NCBI GenBank assembly: GCA_039707465.1
Contig: CM077658.1
Coordinates: 14,142,074-14,206,073, forward strand
Source of the DNA: Rhabdophis nuchalis
Taxonomy: Eukaryota > Chordata > Lepidosauria > Squamata > Natricidae
Direction of reading: 5' to 3'
Length of the DNA: 64,000 bases
Below are positions 35,801 to 42,844 of the stretch, one piece after another. The translations under genes and the position numbers were made by a program. Each line of letters opens with the position of its first letter. Within the stretch, counting starts at the first letter, position 1. The notes beneath the pieces are model-generated. The model was not told the origin of the DNA, ran no database searches, and worked only from the letters and a program-made list of their open reading frames with translations.

Positions 35801-38800
35801 GTAAAAGTCACAAAACAGAACAGTTAATACTGAGAAAAAAATTTAACAGGAAGACTAGAATGCAAGACTCTAACCCTAACTTGGTCAAGATTTCAGATTT
35901 TGCATGCTGAAATCAAAAAACCTCAATGCTTAGTTCTGACTTGCAGAATTAAGTAAGGTAATAATGGCATTACTGTAGAGGGGTTTTTGTGTATGTGTGC
36001 GCTTTAAAAAAAACAACAAGTTAGTCCCGGCTGTTTACAAAGGCTTTGCAAATTGTACCACAGGCTAACTAATTATCTATCAATATTATGACCCTTTGCC
36101 ATTATGGCTAACATTGAAGTAAGATACTGGATTTTTCCATTCTCCATAGACAGACACCAGACAAACAGGTTGCCAGCTTCATCCAGGCAGGCCAACTGGT
36201 TGGAGTTGAGGTGAGCAAAAGCCAGATCTGCCACACCCCCTGTGAAGCCTTTCAGAAGCGTCCGCTCAGCCGTGCTGACACTCAGGACCCGTACCATGGC
36301 CGAGCCACTGCTGGCACCTGGTGGGGGAAAAAAAAGGGTAAAATACACCTAGTCCAAAGGAGCCGAGGGAGTGCTATTGTGGAGATGGAACAAAGTCCAG
36401 CACAGGCCACTGCACAAAAGTTAAGATGCAAAAGAAGCCCAACCTGAAACTTCAGAATGGACACTGGGGGGATGGGGAGATGCCTCACCTCGAATAGCAT
36501 AAGCCAGGTAGGCATTTGAGACAGCAATGAGGTTGCCATAGTAATATTTCTGCTCCCAGTCATACCTGGCTACTGGCTGGATTTTAACCTGGCGGGGAGA
36601 AAAGAAGACAGACAACAGCTGTAGCATAGGAACCAATTCGATACCCAGTCAAAAGGAATACCCCACCTAATAAAGAAGACCATCTATACGAGGGGTAGGC
36701 AACTTAATGGCCTATGGACTTCAACTCCCAGAATTCTTGAGCCAGCATGGAAGTTGAAAGTCCACAGGATGTAAAGGGATCATTGCTGTTGCCCATTCCT
36801 GACCTATGGATGCTCTATGATAGAAAGCTGAGAAGGACATGGCCACTGTCTAATCTGTAGAAGGAGGAAAGCTCACAGCCATGTGAAAAAGAAACAAATC
36901 AGCAAACAAGCATTACTCTTGAATATTTTAAAATGTTTCTCAGCAACAAAGAGGCATCAGGAATGGTATGAAGAAGGAAAGAATATGGTCAACCACATAC
37001 AGAGATATTAGACGACAAATCAACATAACTTTTTGTTCCTTAACCAGACATAAATAACAAGCTGGCAATTCTTGAAATTACAACACAGATAGATTGACAG
37101 GATGGGTAATATAACTGAGCCATCTTAAGGGACTTTGTTAGAACGGACCGACTGATTGGCAGAAAAACAGATGAAGGCATATTTAGAGTGCCATCCTTCG
37201 TTTAGCATCGCAAAAGATGTTAACATTCTTTTGGGTTTTCATCCAAATAATGCATAGCGTTCTCCTACTCGTTTGTTCACAGGCATTTCTGAGGGGAGAA
37301 AGGCCTGAGGCGTATGGACTGGAAATGGAAAGGGAGAGAGGGAAAGAACTGCAGATCTTCCCTGCATGAACTAAAGTAGGGGTCTCCAACCTTTGCAACT
37401 TTAAGTCTGAAGGACTTCAGCTCGCAGACTTCTCCAGCCAGCTTTGCTGGCTGGAGAATTCTGGGAGCTGAAGTCCTTCAGACTTAAAGTTGCAAAGGTT
37501 GGAGACCCCTGAACTAAAGGGTCTTCCAATCAACCTACCTCTCTTGGATCACAGCCTGTCAGTATATCAAGGCCACATTCTCAAGCACAATGTCTGAACA
37601 CGTACTTAATATAACATCTGCATCTGCCACTGGTCAATTTCTTTTACGTATTTTTTTCCTCTTATAATATTAGGATAGGTATGCGCTTGTCATCAGCAGG
37701 TGAGAAGGAAGAGAGTTATGACCCAATGAGAAGGTGCTTTCTTGTATTTTACCTTATTGCTTCCTCTGGCTTTACTGGTGATGCTGGAATCACTGCTGGC
37801 CACTATTTCAACATCTTTTGCGAGAATCACCATGCAGGTGGAATTATCATCTCCAGAGAGGCAGCTAAAAGGTGGCCAGGGACAGGTAGCGAAGAGAAAA
37901 AGAAGTCAGTCTCTGGGATGTTAAGGGTACCTTTTCTGTGAATTCTTCTAAGGGTTGGGACCTTGGTCACTATACCCATAGAATCAAGCAGATGGCATGG
38001 CTACCGCATTGTAGAATTCCCAACAATGGATTTTACAGATTGAATACAAAGGTTGCCCATCCATGGGCAAACAAGGAAAATAAACCAGGAGTGGCAAGAA
38101 CAATAACCCAAAGGGTAAAATAAACCAGGAGCAGCAAACCACAACTGACAGTGACTGCTCTTTACAACGCAGGCTTCTCTGCTCTGTTCTGACCCAGGCT
38201 TCCTTAGAAAGCAAGAACCAAAGTCTTGGTCCTGACAAAACCTCTTTTATTTACACGATTGTGAATTCCTTTCATTCACAGCCAGCAAGGCTTTAGCAAA
38301 GAGTCTTTCAAAAGAATGTTTATCCACACGGACCTTATCTCATTTGGAGCCCTGTCAGATAACTAGTTTCCAAAACACAGGGCAAAGCAAAACCTGGCAC
38401 AGAGTCTCTTATAATCACAAACAGAACTTTCCAAAACGAAGGAACGAATTGTTTCCCGCAAAAGCCCATTCCGTTCTCTCCTCTTTTGTTTCCTATGGGA
38501 GGGGCCAATCACCTCCAAGGTGTGGCTTTACTCTTAAGTCGACCCTGCTTTCTTAGTTGTTCTTGTCTTCTGGCAGCTCTGCGCATGTACACACTGGGAA
38601 CAGGCTCCAGCTGTTCCTCTGCCTAACTGCTGTCTAGCTCCCGCTCTGCCTCCCGACGCAGAGCCCTCGTCTGAACTTTCCTCAGCCTCCAGGACTGGCC
38701 CCTGTTCATCCCCAACCTCCTCACTGTCCGACTCTACTGCCAGCTCTGCTGGCTGCTGGTGGGCTATAACATGCTCTCCTCAATCAGCTTTCCCCAAACC

Positions 38801-39830
38801 TGCCTGGAGTCTCTCCAGGCATGCTGGACTTCTACTAACAGAATGCCTCCAATATGGCAGCTGAAGTTCATTTGGAGAAAAGCAGGTTGCATTATAGCAT
38901 TAAGAATCAATGGGTGAAGAGGCACTGTACTAATTCAACCCACCCCAGAAGCTGCATCATAATTTTACAAAGCCTTAATATAAGGGATAGCAGAATAGAA
39001 GGAAATCACATCTCTGTAGGAGAAAACATTTGCTAGGATGCTTCTTGGTATTCCAGAGACCACAAATCACACCTATTTTCACTTTTGCCTCACCAATTAA
39101 GATACCTACATCACTTGCTTGTCTTGTAGTGCTCCGAGAGGAACAGTTTGCGTAACAGGCTTAGTCGAGGATGAGCCATCCCCAGCTGCGGTGGGATCTG
39201 GCACCAAAAGACCGTTCAGGTCGCCATTATAGGAACTAGATGTTCTCTGGTTTTCATTCACTGACCGTGAAAGTATGGGGAAACAGAGAGAAAAAACCAA
39301 GATTCATATTTACTTAATATTGTCAGAGTTGCGTATATTTTAAACTAGCCAACCTTTTACTGAAGTACTGTGTACGCCTGACTTATGAAAAGTACTTTTA
39401 ATAGAGCAAGGCCAACTTTCTATAGCAGTTAATTCTATAAGTCTAATTTTGGGCATGGGGAAAGAACTGTCTTTCCATTCTTGCCGAATTTTTGGGAGGA
39501 AGAAACATTGCTTATCTGTTACAAATCATACATAGATTTAAAAGAATATCCCAGTCTACCATCTACCCGTAGAGCATTATATGTCAACGTTAATCTACAG
39601 CAGGGGTAGTCAACCTTTTTTATACCTACCACCCACTTTTGTATCTTCTGTTAGTAGTAAAATTTTCTAACCGCCCACCGGTTCCACAGTAATGGGGATT
39701 TATAAAGTAGGGAAGTCAATTAAATTTAAAAAAAGGAAAGTGCTTCAGTATCAGACAAAACCCCCACTGCCCACCATGAAAGCTCGAACGCCCACTAGTG
39801 AGGGGTAGGGACCAGGTTGACTACCACTGT

Positions 39831-39899
<69 letters not shown>

Positions 39900-40625
39900 G
39901 TGATAGATGAGAGAGAGAGAGAGAGAGAGAGAGATAAGATAAATGATAGAGAATGATATAGATCAGGGGTAGTCAACCTTTTTATACCTACCGCCCACTT
40001 TTGTATCTCTGTTAGTAGTAACATTTTCTAACCACCCACCAGTTCCACAGTAATGGGGATTTATAAAGGAGAGAAGTCAATTGAATTAAAAAAAAGGGAA
40101 GTGCTTCAGTATCGGACAAAATCCCCACTGCCCACCATGAAAGCTGGAACGCCCACTAGTGAGGGGTAGGGACCAGGTTGACTACCACTGCTTTACAATG
40201 TTACATCAAACAGATGATTGATGGCCAAATTATTGACTCTTTCTAGAACAGCTTTCCCCAACTTAGGCTCCCAATTAAAGGCAGGGGAACCTCCGCCTCC
40301 TCCGCCTGCCCGCCAACCGGGGCAGTGGCGAGGAGGGAAGGGCAAGCCCGGCTTTCCTACCGCAGCGCTGCTTCTCTCCCCTCGCTCTTTCCGGGCAGCG
40401 CCGCCGCATCATCAGCGTGGCGCGGGGGGGCATTGCCGGCCAAGGAAGGCATTCCAAGCCGGGCACTCGCGCTGCCCTCCAAAACGGCTCCGGGTCACGG
40501 ACCCCGCCCGGAGGCCGCCGCCCGAGACCCGACCCCCGCCGCGCCTCACCGCCGGGCCGATCCAGCTTGAGGATGTCGCGCAGGTGTTGAGTGGCGTCCT
40601 CGATGTCGATGCTCGCGGAGGCCAT
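14841..40625 (-). CDS. EDC4: EDC4, enhancer of mRNA-decapping protein 4 (complete, 29 coding exons)
   Basis: EDC4 (Ge-1/Hedls) is the cytoplasmic P-body scaffold that bridges DCP1 and DCP2 and promotes mRNA decapping. Coding exons in transcript order (plus coordinates): 40550-40625, 39110-39260, 37753-37864, 36489-36588, 36128-36317, 34371-34518, 33401-33505, 32576-32685, 32296-32382, 31144-31239, 30909-31011, 29953-30133, 29206-29278, 28900-28991, 28592-28788, 28147-28235, 26941-27094, 26379-26845, 25480-25578, 24792-24944, 23275-23311, 22012-22192, 20599-20754, 19704-19819, 18251-18416, 17369-17555, 16145-16364, 15874-16037, 14841-15033. They sum to 4203 nt, which is 1400 codons plus TAA, and every junction keeps frame. 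Human EDC4 is about 1401 residues. The protein begins [20 protein letters not shown] and ends [15 protein letters not shown]. The order is a WD40 domain (about 114-510), a Ser/Pro-rich linker (about 510-930) and a coiled-coil plus C-terminal helical domain (about 940-1400). The introns are full of repeats, but no coding exon is broken. Confidence 0.95.
15038..15057. repeat. (G)20 homopolymer in EDC4 exon 29 acceptor
   Basis: Twenty consecutive G on the plus strand end 4 bases before the intronic AG (plus CT at 15034-15035). On the transcript this C-run is the whole polypyrimidine tract. Confidence 0.9.
15339..15835 (-). mobile_element. Sauria SINE split by a hAT MITE
   Basis: The 3' tail side (AAAGGTAAAGGTTCCC, GACTCTAGGG) and the remainder (GGGGGTGGTGCTCATCTCC onward) lie on the two sides of the palindrome at 15392-15526. 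With a hAT-like fragment near 15133-15200 it fills most of EDC4 intron 28. Confidence 0.88.
15392..15526. mobile_element. Palindromic hAT MITE, 8-bp TSD CTCTAGGG
   Basis: The element starts CAGGGGTGTCCAAACTTGG and ends in its exact inverse. CTCTAGGG occurs at 15384-15391 and 15527-15534. It is inserted in a Sauria SINE, so it is younger than that SINE copy. Confidence 0.92.
16490..16670 (+). mobile_element. tRNA-derived SINE (GTATATAAG-tailed family)
   Basis: Head CACGGTGGCACAGTG, body CAAAGTTGACTCAGCCTTCC, and AGAAAGGGCTGTAAA near the end. It belongs to a family with further copies at 19220, 20805, 22250 and 22825, all in EDC4 introns. Confidence 0.7.
16665..16860 (+). mobile_element. LINE fragment, same family as 12650-13180
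   Basis: It shares the ACCTGCCTTCCA...GAGGACCTG and CACGAGTCAAAAAGAGG segments with the fragment at 12650-13180. Confidence 0.6.
16885..17260 (-). mobile_element. CR1 LINE fragment with nested hAT MITE
   Basis: CR1-like sequence (CAGTCCCCTAATCCTCTTCG, then TTATAAAGTGGTATTAACCC) is interrupted by the element at 16960-17077. Confidence 0.75.
16960..17077. mobile_element. Palindromic hAT MITE, 8-bp TSD TTCTAGAG/TTCCAGAG
   Basis: Inverted AAACTTGGCAATTTTAAG arms with flanks TTCTAGAG (16952-16959) and TTCCAGAG (17078-17085), one mismatch. Confidence 0.7.
17645..17880 (+). mobile_element. Interspersed DNA element (AGTCCTCGACTTAC-type), partial
   Basis: CCTTGGGTTACAACCGG, then GTTCAAAGTTACAACGG and TATGACCGTG are diagnostic of a repeat present more than ten times in the window. 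Confidence 0.6.
19022..19575 (+). mobile_element. AGTCCTCGACTTAC-type DNA element, split by a SINE
   Basis: It opens GGTAGTCCTTGACTTGCAAC and closes GTCGTAAGTTGAGGACTACC. A minus-strand SINE (about 19220-19400) sits inside it. Confidence 0.7.
19220..19400 (-). mobile_element. tRNA-derived SINE
   Basis: On the minus strand: GAGCCACAATGGCGCAGTGG, TGCAGTACTGCAGGCTAC, GGTGAGATTCAATCTC(reverse), ending with CCCAACAATCTGGGTCC on the plus strand. Confidence 0.75.
20035..20375. repeat. Purine-rich (GAAA/GGAA/GAGA)n tract in EDC4 intron 23
   Basis: About 340 bp of almost pure A/G on the plus strand, so the EDC4 transcript there is almost pure pyrimidine. No gene is supported. Confidence 0.88.
20805..21000 (-). 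mobile_element. tRNA-derived SINE
   Basis: ACTTATATACCGCTTCATAATG at the low end and GGGCTACAACGGCTCTCGG at the high end give a minus-orientation copy. It begins about 50 bp beyond the EDC4 exon 23 acceptor. Confidence 0.75.
21092..21288 (-). mobile_element. Sauria SINE, partial
   Basis: It retains AAGGCGCACGGAATG, CTTTCGAACTGCTAGGTTGG and AGGGATTCGAACCGCTGA. The tail end is missing. Confidence 0.8.
21444..21930 (+). mobile_element. L2/CR1-clade LINE 3' part with RT C-terminus
   Basis: The ORF end ([20 protein letters not shown], then [10 protein letters not shown] and [13 protein letters not shown]) and the 3'UTR (GCGCCGCCCTGGGTCC, GGGCGGGGTATAAATC) are present. It lies antisense in EDC4 intron 22, about 80 bp from the weak exon 22 donor. 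Confidence 0.82.
22250..22455 (+). mobile_element. tRNA-derived SINE
   Basis: Body CTCAAGGTTGACTCAGCC and the 3' end GCGGTATATAAGTCTAAGGG are intact, in EDC4 intron 21. Confidence 0.78.
22825..23055 (-). mobile_element. tRNA-derived SINE
   Basis: An inverse-orientation copy: AGCACTTAGGACTTATATAC at the low end and GTGTGCCGCCACGGCTCTT at the high end. Confidence 0.78.
23651..23870. repeat. (GATA)n microsatellite
   Basis: Two long GATA/TAGA arrays are separated by a short TTAATGATAGCTTGATAG spacer that itself recurs, so the block was expanded as a compound unit. It lies in EDC4 intron 20. Confidence 0.93.
23885..24075 (+). mobile_element. CR1 LINE 3' fragment with (ATTGT)n tail
   Basis: AGTTGCCTCCAGAAGTTGTG, then GGTTGGACTAGAAGACCTCC, and a pentanucleotide ATTGT tail. 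Confidence 0.82.
24360..24620 (-). mobile_element. Unassigned interspersed repeat (possibly Penelope-like)
   Basis: It contains TCTTGGATGAGAAGC, AAACGTCTTCAAAG and GGCTGAGAATCTCCATAGA. The same blocks recur near 10974, 27625, 33579 and 50550. The Penelope-like guess rests only on resemblance and needs an ORF-containing copy. Confidence 0.45.
24792..28991 (-). CDS. EDC4: EDC4 exons 14-20: Ser/Pro-rich linker (residues about 511-927)
   Basis: Exon 14 has [16 protein letters not shown]. Exon 15 has the conserved [20 protein letters not shown] and [20 protein letters not shown]. Exon 16 is a Ser/Thr-rich link. Exon 17 has [20 protein letters not shown]. Exon 18, the longest at 467 nt, has [36 protein letters not shown] and [12 protein letters not shown]. 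Exon 19 has [20 protein letters not shown]. Exon 20 has [17 protein letters not shown] followed by the basic [16 protein letters not shown]. This linker is probably disordered and carries many SP/TP sites. It is clearly orthologous in order and content to mammalian EDC4. Confidence 0.92.
25659..26185 (+). repeat. hAT-like element expanded as a 64-bp minisatellite
   Basis: It starts CAGGGGTCGGCAACCTTAAA, then carries about six copies of a 64-bp unit. GTCCAG recurs at 25741, 25805, 25869, 25933, 25997 and 26061. Each unit holds TTCACCCACCATAGA and GAGACACCC. It lies between EDC4 exons 19 and 18. Confidence 0.88.
26190..26325. mobile_element. hAT-like fragment (GATGGCGAACCT family)
   Basis: CACGTGCATGCCGGAAACC and CACGTGCCATAGGCTCGCC are shared with the elements near 53.1 and 56.1 kb. 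Confidence 0.5.
27262..27590 (+). mobile_element. AGTCCTCGACTTAC-type DNA element
   Basis: GGCAGTCCTTAGCTTACAACC begins it and GTAGGTCTAGGATTACC ends it. It lies in EDC4 intron 16. Confidence 0.6.
27625..27960 (+). mobile_element. Unassigned interspersed repeat (possibly Penelope-like)
   Basis: GAGGATGTTGTGCTTCTCATC, AAGAAGCTTCTTCAGCTCTG and TTTGCATCCTTTTAGAGGG match, inverted, the copy at 24360-24620. Confidence 0.45.
29206..36588 (-). CDS. EDC4: EDC4 exons 4-13: WD40 propeller (residues about 114-510)
   Basis: Ten exons encode the N-terminal beta-propeller. They read [79 protein letters not shown] (a WD-type blade), [80 protein letters not shown] and [11 protein letters not shown]. In this family the propeller mediates protein contacts for P-body assembly. 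In the blade after exon 6 the usual VWDLD reads VCDLD here. Exon 13 has a tandem CAGAAG acceptor (exon end at 29278 or 29275), so one Glu may be optional. Confidence 0.93.
29400..29765 (-). mobile_element. hAT-like element, inverse relative of 25659-26185
   Basis: GGAGGAGACTCTATGGTGG units and the end GAGTGTTGAAGGTTGCCAAC are the reverse complement of the family at 25659. The 64-bp unit is not expanded here. Confidence 0.65.
30300..30790 (+). mobile_element. CR1 LINE 3' part with RT C-terminus and (ATTCT)n tail
   Basis: The frame reads [59 protein letters not shown] and [15 protein letters not shown]. This is the C-terminus of a CR1 ORF2. It ends in about seven ATTCT units (AATAG on the other strand). 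It is in sense-plus orientation inside EDC4 intron 11. Confidence 0.88.
31399..31983 (+). mobile_element. Solo LTR, 585 bp, TSD TAAAG
   Basis: It begins TGTTGTGGACCGC and ends GGCCCA. TAAAG occurs directly before (31394-31398) and after (31984-31988). Inside are a TATA-like ATTATAAGAGAC and a polyadenylation signal AATAAAAG. No internal retroviral genes adjoin it. A related copy lies inverted at 38185-38771. Confidence 0.85.
32725..33020 (-). mobile_element. L2/CR1-clade LINE 3' end
   Basis: A TTTATT tail, ATACCCCGCCCTTCTCC and CCCAGGGCGGCGCAC give a minus-orientation 3' end. It lies about 40 bp from the EDC4 exon 8 acceptor. Confidence 0.8.
33579..33745 (+). mobile_element. Unassigned interspersed repeat (possibly Penelope-like)
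   Basis: TATGGAGATTCTCGGTCATCC, then GTTTCGCTCCTCACCCAAGA and AGCTTCTTCAGTGCTGACT. Confidence 0.45.
33761..33895. mobile_element. Palindromic hAT MITE, 8-bp TSD GTCTACAG/GTCTACAA
   Basis: Long inverted arms (CAGGGGTCTCCAACCTTTGC). Flanks at 33753-33760 and 33896-33903 differ at one base. Confidence 0.85.
33899..34290 (+). mobile_element. AGTCCTCGACTTAC-type DNA element
   Basis: AAGTAGTCCTTGACTTACAAC to CGTAAACTGAGAACTACC, with AACAACCGTG blocks between. Confidence 0.7.
34583..35270 (-). mobile_element. CR1 LINE 3' part with RT C-terminus
   Basis: On the minus strand the frame reads [60 protein letters not shown] and [18 protein letters not shown]. It ends in an ATTGT tail (plus CAATACAATACAATAG). 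It is 5' truncated and frame-broken after QWN. It lies in EDC4 intron 5. Confidence 0.88.
37377..37511. mobile_element. Palindromic hAT MITE, 8-bp TSD AACTAAAG
   Basis: Arms of about 60 bp around GCCAGCTTTGCTGGC. AACTAAAG occurs at 37369-37376 and 37512-37519. Confidence 0.92.
37753..40625 (-). CDS. EDC4: EDC4 exons 1-3: N-terminal segment (residues 1-113)
   Basis: Exon 1 (40550-40625) starts at the minus-strand ATG at 40625 and ends at GTGAGG. Its [20 protein letters not shown] fixes the start, since that N-terminus is conserved. Exon 2 (39110-39260) carries [16 protein letters not shown]. Its true donor is GTAGGT at 39104-39109. An earlier GT would break the frame, and only this donor restores QVICLSGDD. 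Exon 3 (37753-37864) carries [20 protein letters not shown] and ends KARGSNK before a GTAAAA donor. This low-complexity lead-in precedes the propeller. Confidence 0.92.
38185..38771 (-). mobile_element. Solo LTR, 587 bp, TSD TGCTC
   Basis: On the minus strand it runs TGTTATAGCCCACC to GGGTCAGAACA. TGCTC occurs at 38180-38184 and 38772-38776. It aligns over most of its length with the inverted LTR at 31399-31983 (shared GGTGATTGGCCCCTCCC and GTCGACTTAAGAG blocks, allowing point differences). Confidence 0.85.
39602..40191. repeat. Two tandem copies of a hAT-like MITE around a GATA/GA array
   Basis: Copies at about 39604-39830 and 39970-40191 both run from CAGGGGTAGTCAACC to GGTTGACTACCACTG, in the same orientation. 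Between them is GATA (39833-39900) and (GA)n. The block lies in EDC4 intron 1, about 360 bp from exon 1. Confidence 0.85.
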
Positions 40626-40990
40626 CGGGGCCCCGCCAAGGCCGAAGCCGCCGCTCACGCCCGCCTGCCGCCCAGACAGGCCGAGCCCGACTCGCCGCCC
40701 CCACTTCCGCTTCCGGTCCGGTCTCCTCCTCCTCCCCATCGGAAACCGCAACCCGGCGCGCGGATTCCGCCCAGCGTCTGGCTGGACTGGGAAACGTTAA
40801 AGGGGTTGGGTTGGGGGGGGGGGGAAAGAAGGGGGCGAAGGGGGAGCGCGGCGTCCCTCCTTCTCCGTCCTTCCATAGCTGGGCTTTTCCTTCAGCTTCC
40901 CTGCAAAGCGACGGCGAGGAGAGCCGTGCTATGACTGCAGGGAGGCGCCTGTTTCAAAGAGGAGGGGGGCAGACGAAAGCTGCCCCGTCC
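40260..40990 (-). promoter_or_regulatory. EDC4: EDC4 CpG island promoter/5'UTR
   Basis: The region is GC- and CpG-dense across exon 1 and upstream of the ATG (GCCCCGCC, CCGCCCC and GGCGGG motifs). No clear TATA box is seen. The 238-residue plus-strand and 158-residue minus-strand frames here are GC-rich by-products, apart from the real exon 1 segment. Confidence 0.65.
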
Positions 40991-41192
40991 TCTCTTATGG
41001 CGGACATGCCTTTATTATTATGTATTTGTTTTGTAAAGCATACATTAGAAAACAGATATAAGCATAAACATGATGATGAATACATGAAATGAATACGAAT
41101 AAATGGGGACATTAGGACAGGGACGGTAGGCACTTTGGTGCGCTTAGAGTTGCATCAAACGAAAATATATAGATTTTCACAGGGGGAAGAAG

Positions 41193-41237
41193 TGGCCACC
41201 CACCCACCCACCCACCCACCCATCCATCCATCCATCC

Positions 41238-41301
<64 letters not shown>
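41193..41301. repeat. (CCAC)n-(CATC)n-(TATC)n microsatellite
   Basis: Three tetranucleotide blocks in series: ACCC/CCAC, then ATCC, then about 20 TATC units. Confidence 0.93.
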
Positions 41302-41302
<1 letters not shown>

Positions 41303-41799
41303 GGCTCATAGAAAGATATGACACAGCCCACGTTCCCCAATGGCACACATTTTCAGTGCAACGCGTCATTTTAAGGCTTTCAGTTGTACGTTGGTTATTC
41401 AGCAAGCAAGCAAGTACAGTGATTCTTGAGGGGGTCCTTGGTGCTCTCTGAGCTTGGTTGTTTTCTTGCAGAGATTTTCATTGTCCAAATCAGGTAACAC
41501 CATCAGTGCTAGTAGCATTGATGATGTTACCTAGTTTGGGTAATGAAACGTCTGCACCAAGGAACACCCTTGTTTCTATCCTGAGCTACACATAGTCCCC
41601 TTTATTAAGTACAGTGATTCTTATTTCTAAATATGCACAGGGATGCCCGGTAAGGAGCCTCTGGAGGTCCTGCTGCTTAAGAAACTGTATGCCAAGCAGC
41701 CATCTGGGTGATGCACTAGCTCTTCTCATTAAACACTCTAGAAAATATGTTGTATTCTCTCTGCATAAAAAATAGCATGTAAATTCTATTTGTATAGGT

Positions 41800-42168
41800 A
41801 GCCTTCGACTTACAAGTTCATTTAGTTGACCGTTCAGTTACGATGGCACTGAAGGAAGTGATTTGTGGCCATTTTTCTCAGACCATTGCAGCAGCCTCAG
41901 TCATGTGACCAAAATTCAGATTCTTGGCAACTGATTCATATTTATGACAGTTGCACTGTCTTGGGGTCATCTTTTGTGACCTCCTGACAAGCAAAGCCAG
42001 TGGGTAAACCAGATTCACTTAACAACCATGTTAGTAATTTAACAACAGATTCACTTAACTGTGGTAGAAAAATCATAAAAAGAGGCAAAATTCACATAAC
42101 AAATGTTTCGTTTACCAACAGAACTTTTGGGCTCAATTGTGGTTGTAAGTCGAGAACTACCTGTATTT
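41800..42168 (+). mobile_element. AGTCCTCGACTTAC-type non-autonomous DNA element
   Basis: The best-bounded copy. The ends are TAGGTAGCCTTCGACTTAC and the inverted GTAAGTCGAGAACTACCTG. TA on each side is compatible with a Tc1/mariner-type target. Confidence 0.7.
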
Positions 42169-42844
42169 GATAATACAGAAAATTACCAATGATATTGGTA
42201 ATATTTGATCATCTTTTTTGCAAGCCCAAAGCCTGTAGAAATGATATGAAAATAAAAGGAGAAACGTCTGCATATTGGACTTATATGCAGCTTCCCCCAT
42301 CAAAAGATAGAAAACAAGTCTTGATATTAGATATTGATAGGCAAGACTGAGAAACTTTCTGCACCACAGTTCTCCGTTAATCTTAGATTTTGTCTAAAAA
42401 AATAACTGTCAAGTTACAGGCATGGCTTTTTTTTTTACAGTAAATATTTCTTCAAGAACTGTGTGAAATATTGAAAGCTGACCACCTCATTCATTTCTTA
42501 GTGGCTTGTGGCTTGCACAGAAACTGGGAACACATGGTTGAGTTGGTAGGGTTGAAGGACCAGGTTGGGGAGGTCATTTCGATTGGTTCCAATTCACTAT
42601 TACAGCACCAAAAAGGATCACAACCCACATTACTGTAAATTGTTCAAGATATGATACATGTAAGAGGTGTAAAATTACCTCTTCATTATACATCACAAGA
42701 TATGTAAGATAGAAATGGCAGAAACCTGAGGAAACGTGTTTTACTTGAAATAGTGTTTTTTTTACTAAGCTATATATTGCTTACAGAAATATAAAGAATT
42801 GTTTCTTTGACAGGCAAGCACCAAAATTCAAAGAGGATAATTTG

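Larger units (their letters stand above)
40991..42840. other. EDC4-NUTF2 intergenic region
   Basis: The region holds a CCAC/CATC/ATCT microsatellite (41193-41301), an unassigned repeat with GATGATGTTACCTAGTTTGG (about 41440-41610), a full DNA element (41800-42168), and AT-rich DNA in which I recognise nothing (42170-42840). Confidence 0.55.

Noticed and set aside
40218..40934. 238-codon plus-strand frame at the EDC4 CpG island
   Set aside because: It is antisense to exon 1, is GC-driven and carries no family motif.
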